A stretch of DNA of 64,000 nucleotides from Paenibacillus polymyxa (lineage in GTDB: Bacteria > Bacillota > Bacilli > Paenibacillales > Paenibacillaceae), in contig NZ_CP015423.1 of NCBI RefSeq assembly GCF_001719045.1, positions 868,001 through 932,000 on the forward strand. The letters run 5' to 3'. Position 1 is the stretch's first letter. Each line of letters opens with the position of its first letter. The translations under genes and the position numbers were made by a program. The notes beneath the pieces are model-generated. The model worked only from the letters and a program-made list of their open reading frames with translations, had not been told where the DNA came from and made no database searches. Shown one piece after another: positions 46,338 to 54,887 of this stretch.

Positions 46338-47558
46338 TTGGAACACAAATTTTCGGGTATGGCTCGTACTCAGGGATCGTCCATGGTAAGGGACATTTTA
46401 AAGCTGACACAGGGAACAGATGTGTTATCTCTGGCAGGCGGCCTTCCTGCCGATGCCTTTTTCCCCATCGAAGCTGTTGCTAAAGCCTATGAGCGGGTAT
46501 TTCGTCTCGGCGGTACTACCGCTCTTCAATACGGCCTAACCGAGGGCTACATTCCTCTACGGGAACGTCTTGCAGCAATCATGTCATCCCAAGGCATCTC
46601 CGTCAACAGAGATAATATCATTATGACGACGGGTTCACAGCAGACCATTGATCTGGTTTCGCGTGTGTTGCTCGATCCGCAGGATACTGTATTGGTGGAG
46701 TCCCCTACTTATTTGGCCGCTCTTCAGGTATTTAATTCCTATGGTGCCAACATTGTAAGTGTAGATACAGACTCTAACGGTATGCAATTAGAAGATCTTG
46801 AAGCCAAGATCAAAAAACATCAGCCTAAATTCGTGTATGTCATCCCCACCTTCTCCAACCCGGCAGGAAGTGTTTGGAGTATGGAACGCAGAACAGGCGT
46901 TGTTGAACTATGCCGTAAATACGGCACTTTGATTTTTGAAGATGATCCTTACGGACGTCTTAAATTTGACGAAAACCTTAACTTTCCATCCCTTTTCTCA
47001 ATTGATCAACAGTTAGGTGGAGACAGTCATGTAATGTACACTTCTACATTCTCTAAAACTGTCGCTCCAGGTGTTCGCTCTGGATGGTTGGTAGCCGATC
47101 AAGCTATCGTCGTTAAAGTCGCGAATGCCAAACAATCTGCCGATCTGCACTCCAGCAGTATTGATCAACGTGCTTTGAATGAGTTATTGGACTTTTTTGA
47201 CTTGGACGGACATATTCGTACCGTGTCCGCTGAGTACCATTCTCGTATGCTACGTCTCACGTCGCTAATGAAAGAACGCCAATGGGAAGGAATTACCTGG
47301 AATGATGCACTTGGCGGTATGTTTATGTGGGTTACCCTACCTGAGGGCTTCCGTTCTGACCGGTTGCTGCAACTCGCAATTCAGGAAGGAGTCGCATTTG
47401 TGCCTGGACAAGTCTTCTATGCTGACCTGAGCGGCAGCAACCATATGCGAATCAACTTCACGCATACCGATCCTTCCCTGCTTCCAAAAGCAGTTGACCG
47501 ATTGGATCGAGCACTGAAGATGTACACAGAGGAAAGTGTGGTAAAAAGCGTACGCTGA
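46338..47558 (+). CDS. PLP-dependent aminotransferase (2-aminoadipate type)
   Basis: 406-residue fold-type I aminotransferase similar to the C-terminal domain of its divergent MocR neighbour. Substrate-side GGLPADAFFP, PLP lysine in TSTFSKTVAPGVRSGW, PLP-binding IPTFSNPAGS and FEDDPYGRL, C-terminal arginine in SNHMRINFTH. Family members act on 2-aminoadipate, aromatic or branched-chain amino acids; the substrate cannot be told from sequence. I choose the TTG at 46338 as start (AGGAG 9 bases upstream); the ATG at 46329 directly abuts the ribosome site. Confidence 0.9.
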   Translation: MEHKFSGMARTQGSSMVRDILKLTQGTDVLSLAGGLPADAFFPIEAVAKAYERVFRLGGTTALQYGLTEGYIPLRERLAAIMSSQGISVNRDNIIMTTGSQQTIDLVSRVLLDPQDTVLVESPTYLAALQVFNSYGANIVSVDTDSNGMQLEDLEAKIKKHQPKFVYVIPTFSNPAGSVWSMERRTGVVELCRKYGTLIFEDDPYGRLKFDENLNFPSLFSIDQQLGGDSHVMYTSTFSKTVAPGVRSGWLVADQAIVVKVANAKQSADLHSSSIDQRALNELLDFFDLDGHIRTVSAEYHSRMLRLTSLMKERQWEGITWNDALGGMFMWVTLPEGFRSDRLLQLAIQEGVAFVPGQVFYADLSGSNHMRINFTHTDPSLLPKAVDRLDRALKMYTEESVVKSVR

Positions 47559-47759
47559 TGGAGTTGGCAGAACACGTACGTGAGGCCCGCTTCACGTTGT
47601 TTTTACGATCGCTGTTATCCCTGATTCGTTTGGATTTTGAATAGTGGTGGAATCTGGGACAAAAGCCGCACGCCTCGCTTCTATAGATTCAAATGCGTTG
47701 CTACGCTGACTACGTGCCTCTTCCTCGCACGTTTTTACGATAGAGGGAGTAAAAATTAA
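47559..47759. other. Intergenic region with a degenerate direct repeat
   Basis: No gene seen. Two related segments of about 33 bases, 47576-47609 and 47710-47741, each run TACGTG...CACGT(TG)TTTTTACGAT and flank about 100 bases of G/C-richer sequence. This looks like a decayed intergenic repeat element rather than coding DNA. Confidence 0.45.
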
Positions 47760-47797
47760 AATGAAAGCCTCCAGTAATTATGCTTGGGGGCTTCATT
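47760..47797 (-). terminator. Second terminator downstream of rnpB
   Basis: About 13 paired bases (47797-47783 with 47774-47760, one bulge, one G-U), followed by TTAATTTTTA on the minus strand. Confidence 0.65.
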
Positions 47798-47834
47798 CTA
47801 AAAATGCACTATTTCTGCGCAAATACGGTATGTT

Positions 47835-47881
47835 AAAAAGGGTGTGTCATGATTCCCACAGGAATATGACACACCCTTTTT
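47835..47881. terminator. Bidirectional terminator
   Basis: Perfect 16-base stem (47835-47850 with 47866-47881) beginning and ending in A5/T5, between the aminotransferase gene and rnpB. Confidence 0.92.
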
Positions 47882-47967
47882 AATTCAATAAATACATTTG
47901 GATTAAAAGCTTTCATGCAAACAGGTCATTTACAAAAGTTAAATTCATACATTTTAAGGTGTTGCAG

Positions 47968-48372
47968 TGGGGAAAGTTTTCCGTAAGCCGGGTTCTGTGC
48001 TATTCGTGGTACAGACGGGAACTACCCTCCCACTACAAGCGACAATCATCTATCTAGGCCGAACATTGCTATCCAGCTCCAGCGACCAACCTAGACACGC
48101 CTCGGGCTAAGGCTGCTTCGCGAAGAAGCTGTGTCCCATTAGGTCTTGCTCCAGATGGGGTTTACCAGGAACGAAGTCACCAGCGTTCCTCGGGGTCTCT
48201 TACACCTCGGTTCCATCCTTGCCTGTGCCGCAAGCGGCCATCGGCGGTCCATTTCTGTGGCACTATCCTTCAACTCGCGCTGACTGGACGTTATCCAGCA
48301 TCCTGCCCTATGGAGCCCGGACTTTCCTCTCGCGGCTTACGCCGCCAGCGATTGTCTGTCAAACTTTCCGAA
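47968..48372 (-). ncRNA. rnpB: RNase P RNA, class A
   Basis: Catalytic RNA that matures tRNA 5' ends. The 5' and 3' ends pair through GGAAAGTTT/AAACTTTCC (P1). Read on the minus strand it shows GAGGAAAGTCCGGGCTCC, ATAGGGCAGG, ACCGCCGATGGCC, GGTAAACCCCATCTGGAGC and the closing ACAGAACCCGGCTTA. The CCGGGCTCCATAGGGCAGG core and GGAGCAAGACC match class A (E. coli type), not the class B RNA of B. subtilis, which has CCATGCTCGCACGG at that place. About 405 bases. Ends are estimated to within some 5 bases. Confidence 0.95.
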
Positions 48373-48383
48373 CAACATTACAT

Positions 48384-48412
48384 AGTATACAGGGAACGCG
48401 CGCACGTTACAA
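48384..48412 (-). promoter_or_regulatory. rnpB promoter
   Basis: TTGTAA (48412-48407), 17-base spacer, TATACT (48389-48384) on the minus strand. The expected start, near 48375, agrees with the P1 5' end. Confidence 0.75.
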
Positions 48413-48469
48413 CCCTGAAAATATTGTAAAAAGTAGAAAGTACCTTTATTTTCTCATAGACGTTGAGGT

Positions 48470-49585
48470 TTACAAAAATTGAAAAGGTTCGGTTTCCACC
48501 TGAGATACATGTACTTCCGTTGAGTATCGACCTTCTGCCAAGCGTTTACGCATCCACTCTGCAGTTTTAGGCTTCATAATCTTTTCAGCGTTATGTCCAG
48601 GGTCAATAATAGCAATCCCCGCCATAAGGGCATCCTGAGCCGTGTGATAGTCAATATCCCCCGTGACTAAAACATCAGCCCCCTTAAAAAGCGACTTGTT
48701 CACATAACGGCTGCCAGAGCCCCCAAGCACGGCTGCCTTTTTGATCGTACGATCTAAGTCGCCCACCACACGTACATGCTCGACGTTGAGACCTTTTTTC
48801 ACAACATCGACAAACTCCCGTAACGTGCGGGCTTCCTTGAGCTTGCCCACCCGCCCCAAACCAAAGCTACGGCCTTGCAAACCCATATGGTACAGGTCAT
48901 AAGCCACCTCTTCATAAGGATGAGCCTTCAGCATCGCTTGAACAACTTTATTGCGTACACCCTGCGGTACAATGGTCTCAATACGAACCTCTTCACTACG
49001 TTCCATTTTACCCGGCTCACCCAAAAACGGCTGTGTGCCTTCACCCGGCACAAAAGTTCCGTAGCCATCAATGTTAAAGCTGCAATGGCTGTAGTTGCCA
49101 ATATGTCCAGCTCCCGCCCCCAGTACGGCATCCAGTACCCGTTGATGATGTGTTTTGGGTACGAAAACAACAAGCTTGAACAATTGCTCGGTGTGAACAT
49201 CCTCCAACGTACCTTCACTTTGAATACCCAGTGCTTCCGCCATCCAGTCATTCATGCCGTCCTCAGCCGTATCCAGATTCGTATGACTGATGTAGACAGC
49301 AATATCATTCTTGATCAGCTTTTCATACAATCTGCCCGCAGGCTGATCCGTGTTCAAAGCTTTAAGTGGGCGGAATATAATCGCATGATGCGCAATAATA
49401 AGGTCTGCTTTTATGCGGATTGCCTCTTCGACAACCTCATCATTAACATCCAGGGCTACTAATATGCTTTTGATTTCCTTTTGCAGACTACCCAGCTGAA
49501 GCCCGATTCTATCGTCTGGAACTGCCAAGTATTTTGGAGCCAGCTGCTCCATGTAGCTAATTACTGTCTGTCCTTTGGCAAACAT
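48470..49585 (-). CDS. yqfO: Nif3-like dinuclear metal protein YqfO
   Basis: 371 residues, Nif3/DUF34 family. The metal-binding histidines lie in IIAHHAIIF and the late DPGHNAEK, and SHTNLD and GDIDYHTAQDA carry further ligands. A PII-like/CutA domain (about 130-230) is inserted, as in Bacillus YqfO. The function is debated: related proteins have GTP cyclohydrolase-like folds. ATG at 49585 with GAGGAGGTA; it overlaps the trmK end by 25 bases, as is usual for this pair in Firmicutes. Confidence 0.93.
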   Translation of the reverse strand: MFAKGQTVISYMEQLAPKYLAVPDDRIGLQLGSLQKEIKSILVALDVNDEVVEEAIRIKADLIIAHHAIIFRPLKALNTDQPAGRLYEKLIKNDIAVYISHTNLDTAEDGMNDWMAEALGIQSEGTLEDVHTEQLFKLVVFVPKTHHQRVLDAVLGAGAGHIGNYSHCSFNIDGYGTFVPGEGTQPFLGEPGKMERSEEVRIETIVPQGVRNKVVQAMLKAHPYEEVAYDLYHMGLQGRSFGLGRVGKLKEARTLREFVDVVKKGLNVEHVRVVGDLDRTIKKAAVLGGSGSRYVNKSLFKGADVLVTGDIDYHTAQDALMAGIAIIDPGHNAEKIMKPKTAEWMRKRLAEGRYSTEVHVSQVETEPFQFL

Positions 49586-50322
49586 GCAAGTACCTCCTCT
49601 AGCTGTTCAATTTGCTTGCGCAATTGTTCCCGCTTATGCTGTGCGGATTCCTGATCTGACCGTGCCACTTGTGCCAGCACATCCTCAAGCTTGCGAATCT
49701 CCAATTTCCATTTATAAAAAAAGATTTCATTCGGTGCTTTAACCAATAGCGGCCCGAGTTGCATTAACAAATCCTGTGTCAGTACCAGCGAACTATCGGG
49801 AAGTTTCCATGGTTGATACAGCTCATCCTGTTTCAGTGGGCTTACCGAATCAGGTACTGCCGTCAGAATCTCATATATTTTTCCGTCTTCTTCCATAATA
49901 TGTTCACTTGTTAGTACCCATTGATGTTCAATGAGCCATCGGCGTAAAATATCCTCGCCTACGTTAGGCTGTAGAACAAGTTGTTTTACTGAAACAAGCT
50001 TGTCTTTCCCTTGCTCTAGAATGGAAGCGATCAAGGCACCACCCATGCCGGCTATTGTAATAACATCAACCTCATTGGCCTTAATTACAGCCAAGCCATC
50101 TCCCTTTCTAACCGCAATGCGATTAGTAAGACCTGCTTCGGCCACCTGCTTTTGAGCCGCACGCAACGGCCCATCGTTGACTTCACCCGCCACGGCTTGC
50201 GGTACTCTGCCACTACGCACTGCAGCCACAGGGAGCAGTCCATGATCCGAGCCAATATCCGCAAGTCTGCTCCCGGCAGGAATTTGTTCCATAATATATT
50301 GTAATCGTTGAGAAAGTTTCAT
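49561..50322 (-). CDS. trmK: tRNA m1A22 methyltransferase TrmK
   Basis: SAM-dependent N1-methylation of A22 in tRNA (YqfN). 253 residues: Rossmann motif LADIGSDHGLLPV, GMGGALIASIL, and a C-terminal coiled coil (KREQLRKQIEQLEEVL). ATG at 50322 overlaps the upstream stop as ATGA, with GGGTGA before it; a longer frame to 50358 lies inside the upstream gene. Fourth gene in the rpoD-region order sigA, membrane protein, trmK, yqfO. Confidence 0.94.
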   Translation of the reverse strand: MKLSQRLQYIMEQIPAGSRLADIGSDHGLLPVAAVRSGRVPQAVAGEVNDGPLRAAQKQVAEAGLTNRIAVRKGDGLAVIKANEVDVITIAGMGGALIASILEQGKDKLVSVKQLVLQPNVGEDILRRWLIEHQWVLTSEHIMEEDGKIYEILTAVPDSVSPLKQDELYQPWKLPDSSLVLTQDLLMQLGPLLVKAPNEIFFYKWKLEIRKLEDVLAQVARSDQESAQHKREQLRKQIEQLEEVLACLPKDRQ

Positions 50323-51158
50323 GACGTCACCCACGTAATCCATTTTTTTCGAGTCCAAAATAAAATCCCTACAACAAATGCCAACTTCAGTATGCTGTAA
50401 AACACCACATCTCCCGCTGCTTGATGGCGCAGGATAATCATGTCTGCTTCAGCCATAAATGCTAGTGTCATGCCTATAGCGAAATAAACCAAAGCGAGAC
50501 GCGGAAAGCGGCGATGTACCCACCAGCTTAACCAGATCAACAATACTGCGTGCAAAATCCAAAATGCCTCAAGCATCACTAAAGTTGCTGTAGGCCAGTA
50601 GCGGCCTATAAGGACCGCGTACACTAAAAGCAGCCCAGCAAGACCACAGTAATGAAGTAAGCTGATCCGCAAAGTTAATCCCACAAGACACCATACTACA
50701 CCGCATAGGCCTACGAGAAAAAGAAACCAAACCTTAGCTTCACCTTGATGGAGCTGAATGATCCACACACCCGAACCCAGCATAATCGCACTGCCTAAAG
50801 TGCTCAACATCGCACTCATACTCTTTTCGGAAGACCGCCAAAATGCGGCCACTCCATAGCAAATCGTAGTAACTGCACTTGCCGAGAATATTTGCATTGC
50901 CAATGGAAAAGCGGTAAAATAAAAACCGATCAAACAAATGAAGGAAATAATGACAAAACCAAGAAGCCAGGCGATCCCATGCCCGTGTCTAAGATATGTA
51001 AGCAGCCCGGTGTTGTTACGGTTCTGACTCTGCGACGGTTCTTCGTCCTCCCGATACAGGTTAGACAAAAAATCGCAATATTGCTCAGGGAGCAGCCGAC
51101 TTCGCCGCCAATGCTCAATTTCATGTAACAGTATTGCCCGTTTTTTCTCCTGGTCCAA
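50319..51158 (-). CDS. DUF2157-like multi-spanning membrane protein
   Basis: 279 residues. A short soluble N-terminus (LLHEIEHWRRSRLLPEQYCDF) resembles the DUF2157 start. About eight or nine helices follow. Function unknown. It lies between sigA and trmK, a place that holds cccA in B. subtilis, so it is a lineage-specific insertion. The stop overlaps the trmK ATG. A terminator upstream separates it from sigA. Confidence 0.7.
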   Translation of the reverse strand: MDQEKKRAILLHEIEHWRRSRLLPEQYCDFLSNLYREDEEPSQSQNRNNTGLLTYLRHGHGIAWLLGFVIISFICLIGFYFTAFPLAMQIFSASAVTTICYGVAAFWRSSEKSMSAMLSTLGSAIMLGSGVWIIQLHQGEAKVWFLFLVGLCGVVWCLVGLTLRISLLHYCGLAGLLLVYAVLIGRYWPTATLVMLEAFWILHAVLLIWLSWWVHRRFPRLALVYFAIGMTLAFMAEADMIILRHQAAGDVVFYSILKLAFVVGILFWTRKKWITWVTS

Positions 51159-51191
51159 GCTTCTTCCCCTCCACCAAGGCTGCCATGAGAT

Positions 51192-51230
51192 AAAAAAAGA
51201 CCCCCTGCGCGCTTCAAGCCGCAGAAGGTC
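51192..51230 (-). terminator. Terminator of the dnaG-sigA operon
   Basis: GACC and CTGCG-type arms (51230-51220 with 51210-51199) with small internal mismatches, followed by seven T on the minus strand. Confidence 0.8.
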
Positions 51231-51245
51231 CGCAATGTTACGCTT

Positions 51246-52379
51246 CTATTCGAGGAAATCCTTCAGTCGCTTACTGCGGCTTGGATGGCGCAACTTACGC
51301 AGCGCTTTGGCCTCAATCTGACGAATACGTTCACGTGTAACACCGAACACTTTACCCACTTCTTCAAGAGTTCTGGTTCTTCCGTCGTCCAAACCAAAGC
51401 GGAGACGCAAAACATTCTCTTCCCGTTCGGTCAACGTATCCAGTACATCCTCAAGTTGTTCCTTCAGAAGTTCATAGGCAGCCGCATCTGCAGGCGCCAA
51501 TGCTTCCTGATCCTCAATGAAATCCCCCAGATGTGAGTCATCCTCTTCACCAATTGGTGTTTCCAATGAAACCGGTTCTTGGGCAATTTTCATAATCTCC
51601 CGTACTTTTTCCACGCTCAGCTCCATCTCGGCAGCCACTTCTTCCGGCGTAGGTTCGCGCCCCAGCTCTTGCAACAGTTGACGCGATACGCGAATCAGCT
51701 TGTTGATCGTTTCCACCATATGCACCGGAATACGGATCGTTCTCGCCTGATCGGCTATTGCGCGCGTAATGGCCTGACGAATCCACCAGGTTGCATACGT
51801 ACTGAATTTAAAGCCTTTTTCGTAATCAAATTTTTCTACTGCTTTAATCAAACCCATATTACCTTCCTGAATCAGATCCAGGAAAAGCATTCCGCGACCA
51901 ACATAACGTTTGGCAATACTTACAACCAGACGCAAGTTCGCTTCTGCCAACCGACGCTTAGCTTCTTCATCGCCGTTATTGATCCGTTTGGCAAGCTCCA
52001 CCTCATCATCAGCAGAAAGCAACGGTACACGACCGATTTCCTTCAAGTACATCCGGACCGGGTCATTAATTTTAATACCGGGAGGCAGGCTCAGATCGTC
52101 ATCGAAATTAAAATCATCCCCATCATTGTTTTCCGGGTCGTCATTTTGACGCAATCTGGTAACTTCTTCGTCGTTGTCATTCACAACCTCAATCCCCAAG
52201 TCACCCAGCTGCTCATAAAACTCATCCATTTGCTCGGGGTCCTGATCAAACGGCGACAGTTTTTCCATGATATCTTTGTAGTTCAGAGAGGAACTTTTTT
52301 TACCCAACTCAATCAGTTGATCTTTAACCTGATCCAGTGTTAGTTCCGTCTCCAGTTCAGTATGCTGATCATTCGCCAT
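51246..52379 (-). CDS. sigA: Primary sigma factor SigA
   Basis: Housekeeping RNA polymerase sigma factor. 377 residues (371 in B. subtilis). Short region 1.1, acidic linker, region 1.2 ([16 protein letters not shown]), 2.3-2.4 ([27 protein letters not shown]), region 3 and 4.2 ([16 protein letters not shown]). ATG at 52379 with GGAGGAGGG. It follows dnaG by 43 bases, the conserved macromolecular-synthesis pair. Confidence 0.98.
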   Translation of the reverse strand: MANDQHTELETELTLDQVKDQLIELGKKSSSLNYKDIMEKLSPFDQDPEQMDEFYEQLGDLGIEVVNDNDEEVTRLRQNDDPENNDGDDFNFDDDLSLPPGIKINDPVRMYLKEIGRVPLLSADDEVELAKRINNGDEEAKRRLAEANLRLVVSIAKRYVGRGMLFLDLIQEGNMGLIKAVEKFDYEKGFKFSTYATWWIRQAITRAIADQARTIRIPVHMVETINKLIRVSRQLLQELGREPTPEEVAAEMELSVEKVREIMKIAQEPVSLETPIGEEDDSHLGDFIEDQEALAPADAAAYELLKEQLEDVLDTLTEREENVLRLRFGLDDGRTRTLEEVGKVFGVTRERIRQIEAKALRKLRHPSRSKRLKDFLE

Positions 52380-52422
52380 CTTTCGACTCCCTCCTCCCTA
52401 GAAACATCCGACCTCTGTGTGT

Positions 52423-54243
52423 TCATTGTCTCTCTAGGGCTATAATCTCACTTGCAATTTGTGCTGCGCGCAAAAAGTCACCTAAGCGCTCAGCGGCTCT
52501 CATTTCTTCCCTTTTCAAATCCAGTTGCTCCTGCAATGGAAATTTTCGCACTTGATGAATATAATCATCCAAAATGTGCGGTGCCCATACGCCTGGAGCA
52601 TCCATCATCATGATCGAACTTACGTTCTTCTCCAGTCGGTCGTCTTGCAAAGATGAAATAAAACGGCTTGTATCCGGTAACTTCCCTTGCGCGTAATAGG
52701 CATATAGATAAGCAGCAATTGCTGCATGATCCTCAATATTAAAGGCGTCGCCCAGATGCTTTTCTACATACTCTGCAGCTTCTAAATCCTGCATCATCCA
52801 GTGAAGCAGCCTGCGTTCAGCCACATGGTAAGCTGGCAACAGATTAGGTGTGGACACCTGCCCTTTTTTATGCCTACCATTATTCCACCCATTTTCGTTA
52901 TTATCCCCAAAGTTCTGTTTTTTTTGCAGGGATTGACGGAGTAAATTGCATTCTTGCTTCAAGGTTTCAAAATCCACCTTGACTTCGGATGATACTTCGC
53001 GCAGATACACTTCCCGCTCGGTCGGGGATGACAGAGGTGCAATGACATTTAATGCTTCGCGGGAATACGCGATTCTTCCTTCTTCCTCTTGCAGTATATG
53101 GTTTTTTTTCAGATATATAAGCTTAAATTTCACCGTTGAAACAGCACTTTCGATAATTTGGCGCTGGAATCGTTCGCCGCCGTATTGCCGGATAAAATCA
53201 TCCGGGTCCATACCGTCAGTGACCAGTGCTACTTTCACGTGAAGCCCCGCATTTTCCAACAGCGGAAAATTTTTAAGCGCAGCAGCTTGTCCTGCCCGGT
53301 CACCATCATAACAAATAATAACCTCGTCGCACAGTCCTTTTAACATCGTAGCATGGTGCTCCGTTAGAGCAGTGCCCATGGCGGCCACCCCATTTTGTAC
53401 GCCAGCTTCCCACGCCGAGATAACATCACCATAGCCCTCAAAAAGAACACTTTGGCGTAGCTTGCGAATTGAGGTTTTAGCATGATGGAGATTGTACAGC
53501 GTTCGGCTCTTGTTGAATAGCTTGGTCTCCGGTGAATTCAAATACTTCGGCTGTCCCTCACCAAGTATACGGCCTGCAAAGGCAATAACTTTTCCGTTGC
53601 GATTCCAAATGGGAAACATGATACGATCTCTGAATCGATCCACATATCCATCACCCTCATGCCGGGGAGAAATAAGCCCTCCCTTTTCCATCTCCACGGG
53701 ATCAAAAGAACGCTTCTCCAGAAACTGAACGATCGTATCCCATCGGTTGGGTGCATAGCCAATTTGAAATTGATCAATGATCTTGTCACTGAATCCCCGT
53801 GAGCGCAAGTATTCCATGGCTGGTTTGCCGTGCTCCGTATTTTTAAGCAAAAAATGGTACATCTTAGAAGTTAACTCATACGCTTGCAACAGCCTGTCCA
53901 ACTCAGGATGCTGATGCGATGAATCACGTCCCTGCCATTCGCCGAGCGGGATATGACTTTCTTCTGCCATTGTCCTGACAGCTTCGGGAAAGGATAGTCC
54001 TTCGATTTCCATCATAAATTTGATGGCATTGCCTCCCGCGCCGCAGCCGTAGCAGTAAAAAATCTGACGATCCGGTGTCACGGTGAATGAAGGGGTTTTT
54101 TCGGAATGAAAAGGACAGAGGCCTTTCATATATTTCCCCTGCTTGGTCAAATGCACGTACTTGCTTACCGTATCTACAATATCATGATGTTGTAAAACCG
54201 ACTCAATGATATCGTCCGGTATGTTGCCTTGTCCGGCACTCAT
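52423..54243 (-). CDS. dnaG: DNA primase DnaG
   Basis: Makes RNA primers for replication. 606 residues: CHC2-type zinc finger CPFHSEKTPS...YCYGCG, TOPRIM acidic residues in FEGYGDVISAW and ICYDGDRAG, C-terminal helicase-binding domain (about 470-606). ATG at 54243 with AAGGTGG 5 bases upstream; a longer frame to 54297 overlaps yqxD and lacks a site. Confidence 0.97.
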   Translation of the reverse strand: MSAGQGNIPDDIIESVLQHHDIVDTVSKYVHLTKQGKYMKGLCPFHSEKTPSFTVTPDRQIFYCYGCGAGGNAIKFMMEIEGLSFPEAVRTMAEESHIPLGEWQGRDSSHQHPELDRLLQAYELTSKMYHFLLKNTEHGKPAMEYLRSRGFSDKIIDQFQIGYAPNRWDTIVQFLEKRSFDPVEMEKGGLISPRHEGDGYVDRFRDRIMFPIWNRNGKVIAFAGRILGEGQPKYLNSPETKLFNKSRTLYNLHHAKTSIRKLRQSVLFEGYGDVISAWEAGVQNGVAAMGTALTEHHATMLKGLCDEVIICYDGDRAGQAAALKNFPLLENAGLHVKVALVTDGMDPDDFIRQYGGERFQRQIIESAVSTVKFKLIYLKKNHILQEEEGRIAYSREALNVIAPLSSPTEREVYLREVSSEVKVDFETLKQECNLLRQSLQKKQNFGDNNENGWNNGRHKKGQVSTPNLLPAYHVAERRLLHWMMQDLEAAEYVEKHLGDAFNIEDHAAIAAYLYAYYAQGKLPDTSRFISSLQDDRLEKNVSSIMMMDAPGVWAPHILDDYIHQVRKFPLQEQLDLKREEMRAAERLGDFLRAAQIASEIIALERQ

Positions 54244-54289
54244 ATTAACCACCTTCATCTCTTTAGCACGTAAATATAATTCGATACCG

Positions 54290-54766
54290 TTACTCATTCT
54301 CCTGCAAGCGAAGTAAAAGTTTTGTCAGTTTATGTTGAAAAACTTCACGATCCTCTAATGTAAACGGTTTAGGACCTTTTCCATAACGTCCTTTTTTCCG
54401 TTCTTTGGCAGAAGTATGACGTCGGTCAAGCATGAAATCTATCGAATCGTTTCGATACATAGCTCCGCGAAAAGACATCACTTCACAACCTTTTGCCAAG
54501 GCAAGTGCAGCAAGACCATAATCATTGGTGGTTACAATATCTCCGCGGCGGATATGATTGGCAATATAGAGATCGGCACTTTGGTCGCTTCGGTCTACTT
54601 TAACGACGCTTACGCCTTTGCTGCCCTGAATGAGATGATCATATGAAGATACCATAATAACCTCAATATGAAAACGGGAAGCTATCTCCGCAATTTCACT
54701 TTTAACAGGACAAGCGTCCCCGTCAACAACGATCCGCACATCCAGTAAAGTTCCGGTTCCCTCCAT
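54290..54766 (-). CDS. yqxD: UPF0178 family protein YqxD
   Basis: 158 residues. VVDGDACPVKSEI and TNDYGLAALALAKG, with RRHTSAKERKKGRYGKGPKP near the end, define the UPF0178 (DUF188) family, a PIN-like fold of unknown role. yqxD-dnaG-sigA is the Bacillus order. Start chosen at ATG 54766 with GGGGGA 6 bases upstream; ATG 54772 is an alternative, and the frame open to 54853 crosses a hairpin. Confidence 0.88.
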   Translation of the reverse strand: MEGTGTLLDVRIVVDGDACPVKSEIAEIASRFHIEVIMVSSYDHLIQGSKGVSVVKVDRSDQSADLYIANHIRRGDIVTTNDYGLAALALAKGCEVMSFRGAMYRNDSIDFMLDRRHTSAKERKKGRYGKGPKPFTLEDREVFQHKLTKLLLRLQENE

Positions 54767-54796
54767 GAGCATCCCCCATCTCCATCCGCATTCGAG

Positions 54797-54841
54797 TAAA
54801 ATACGGAACGGCTGCAAGATTACTCTTACACCGTTCCGTAT
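54797..54841 (-). terminator. Terminator hairpin between glyS and yqxD
   Basis: Perfect 11-base arms (54841-54831 with 54811-54801) extended by a 7-base inner helix, which pairs fully on the minus strand with one G-U but has a C-A mismatch on the plus strand. It is followed by TTTTA. The strand bias of the wobble pair indicates action on glyS transcripts. Confidence 0.75.
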
Positions 54842-54887
54842 ATTTATACCCATTTTTTCAAGTTGTTCATACTACCACAACTGACGT

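Noticed and set aside
47559..47967. A small gene between the aminotransferase and rnpB
   Set aside because: No open frame of useful length with a ribosome site; the content is terminators and degenerate repeats.
51579..52343. Plus-strand open frame of 254 codons opposite sigA
   Set aside because: Antisense shadow of sigA with a Phe/His/Gln-rich composition and no ribosome site.
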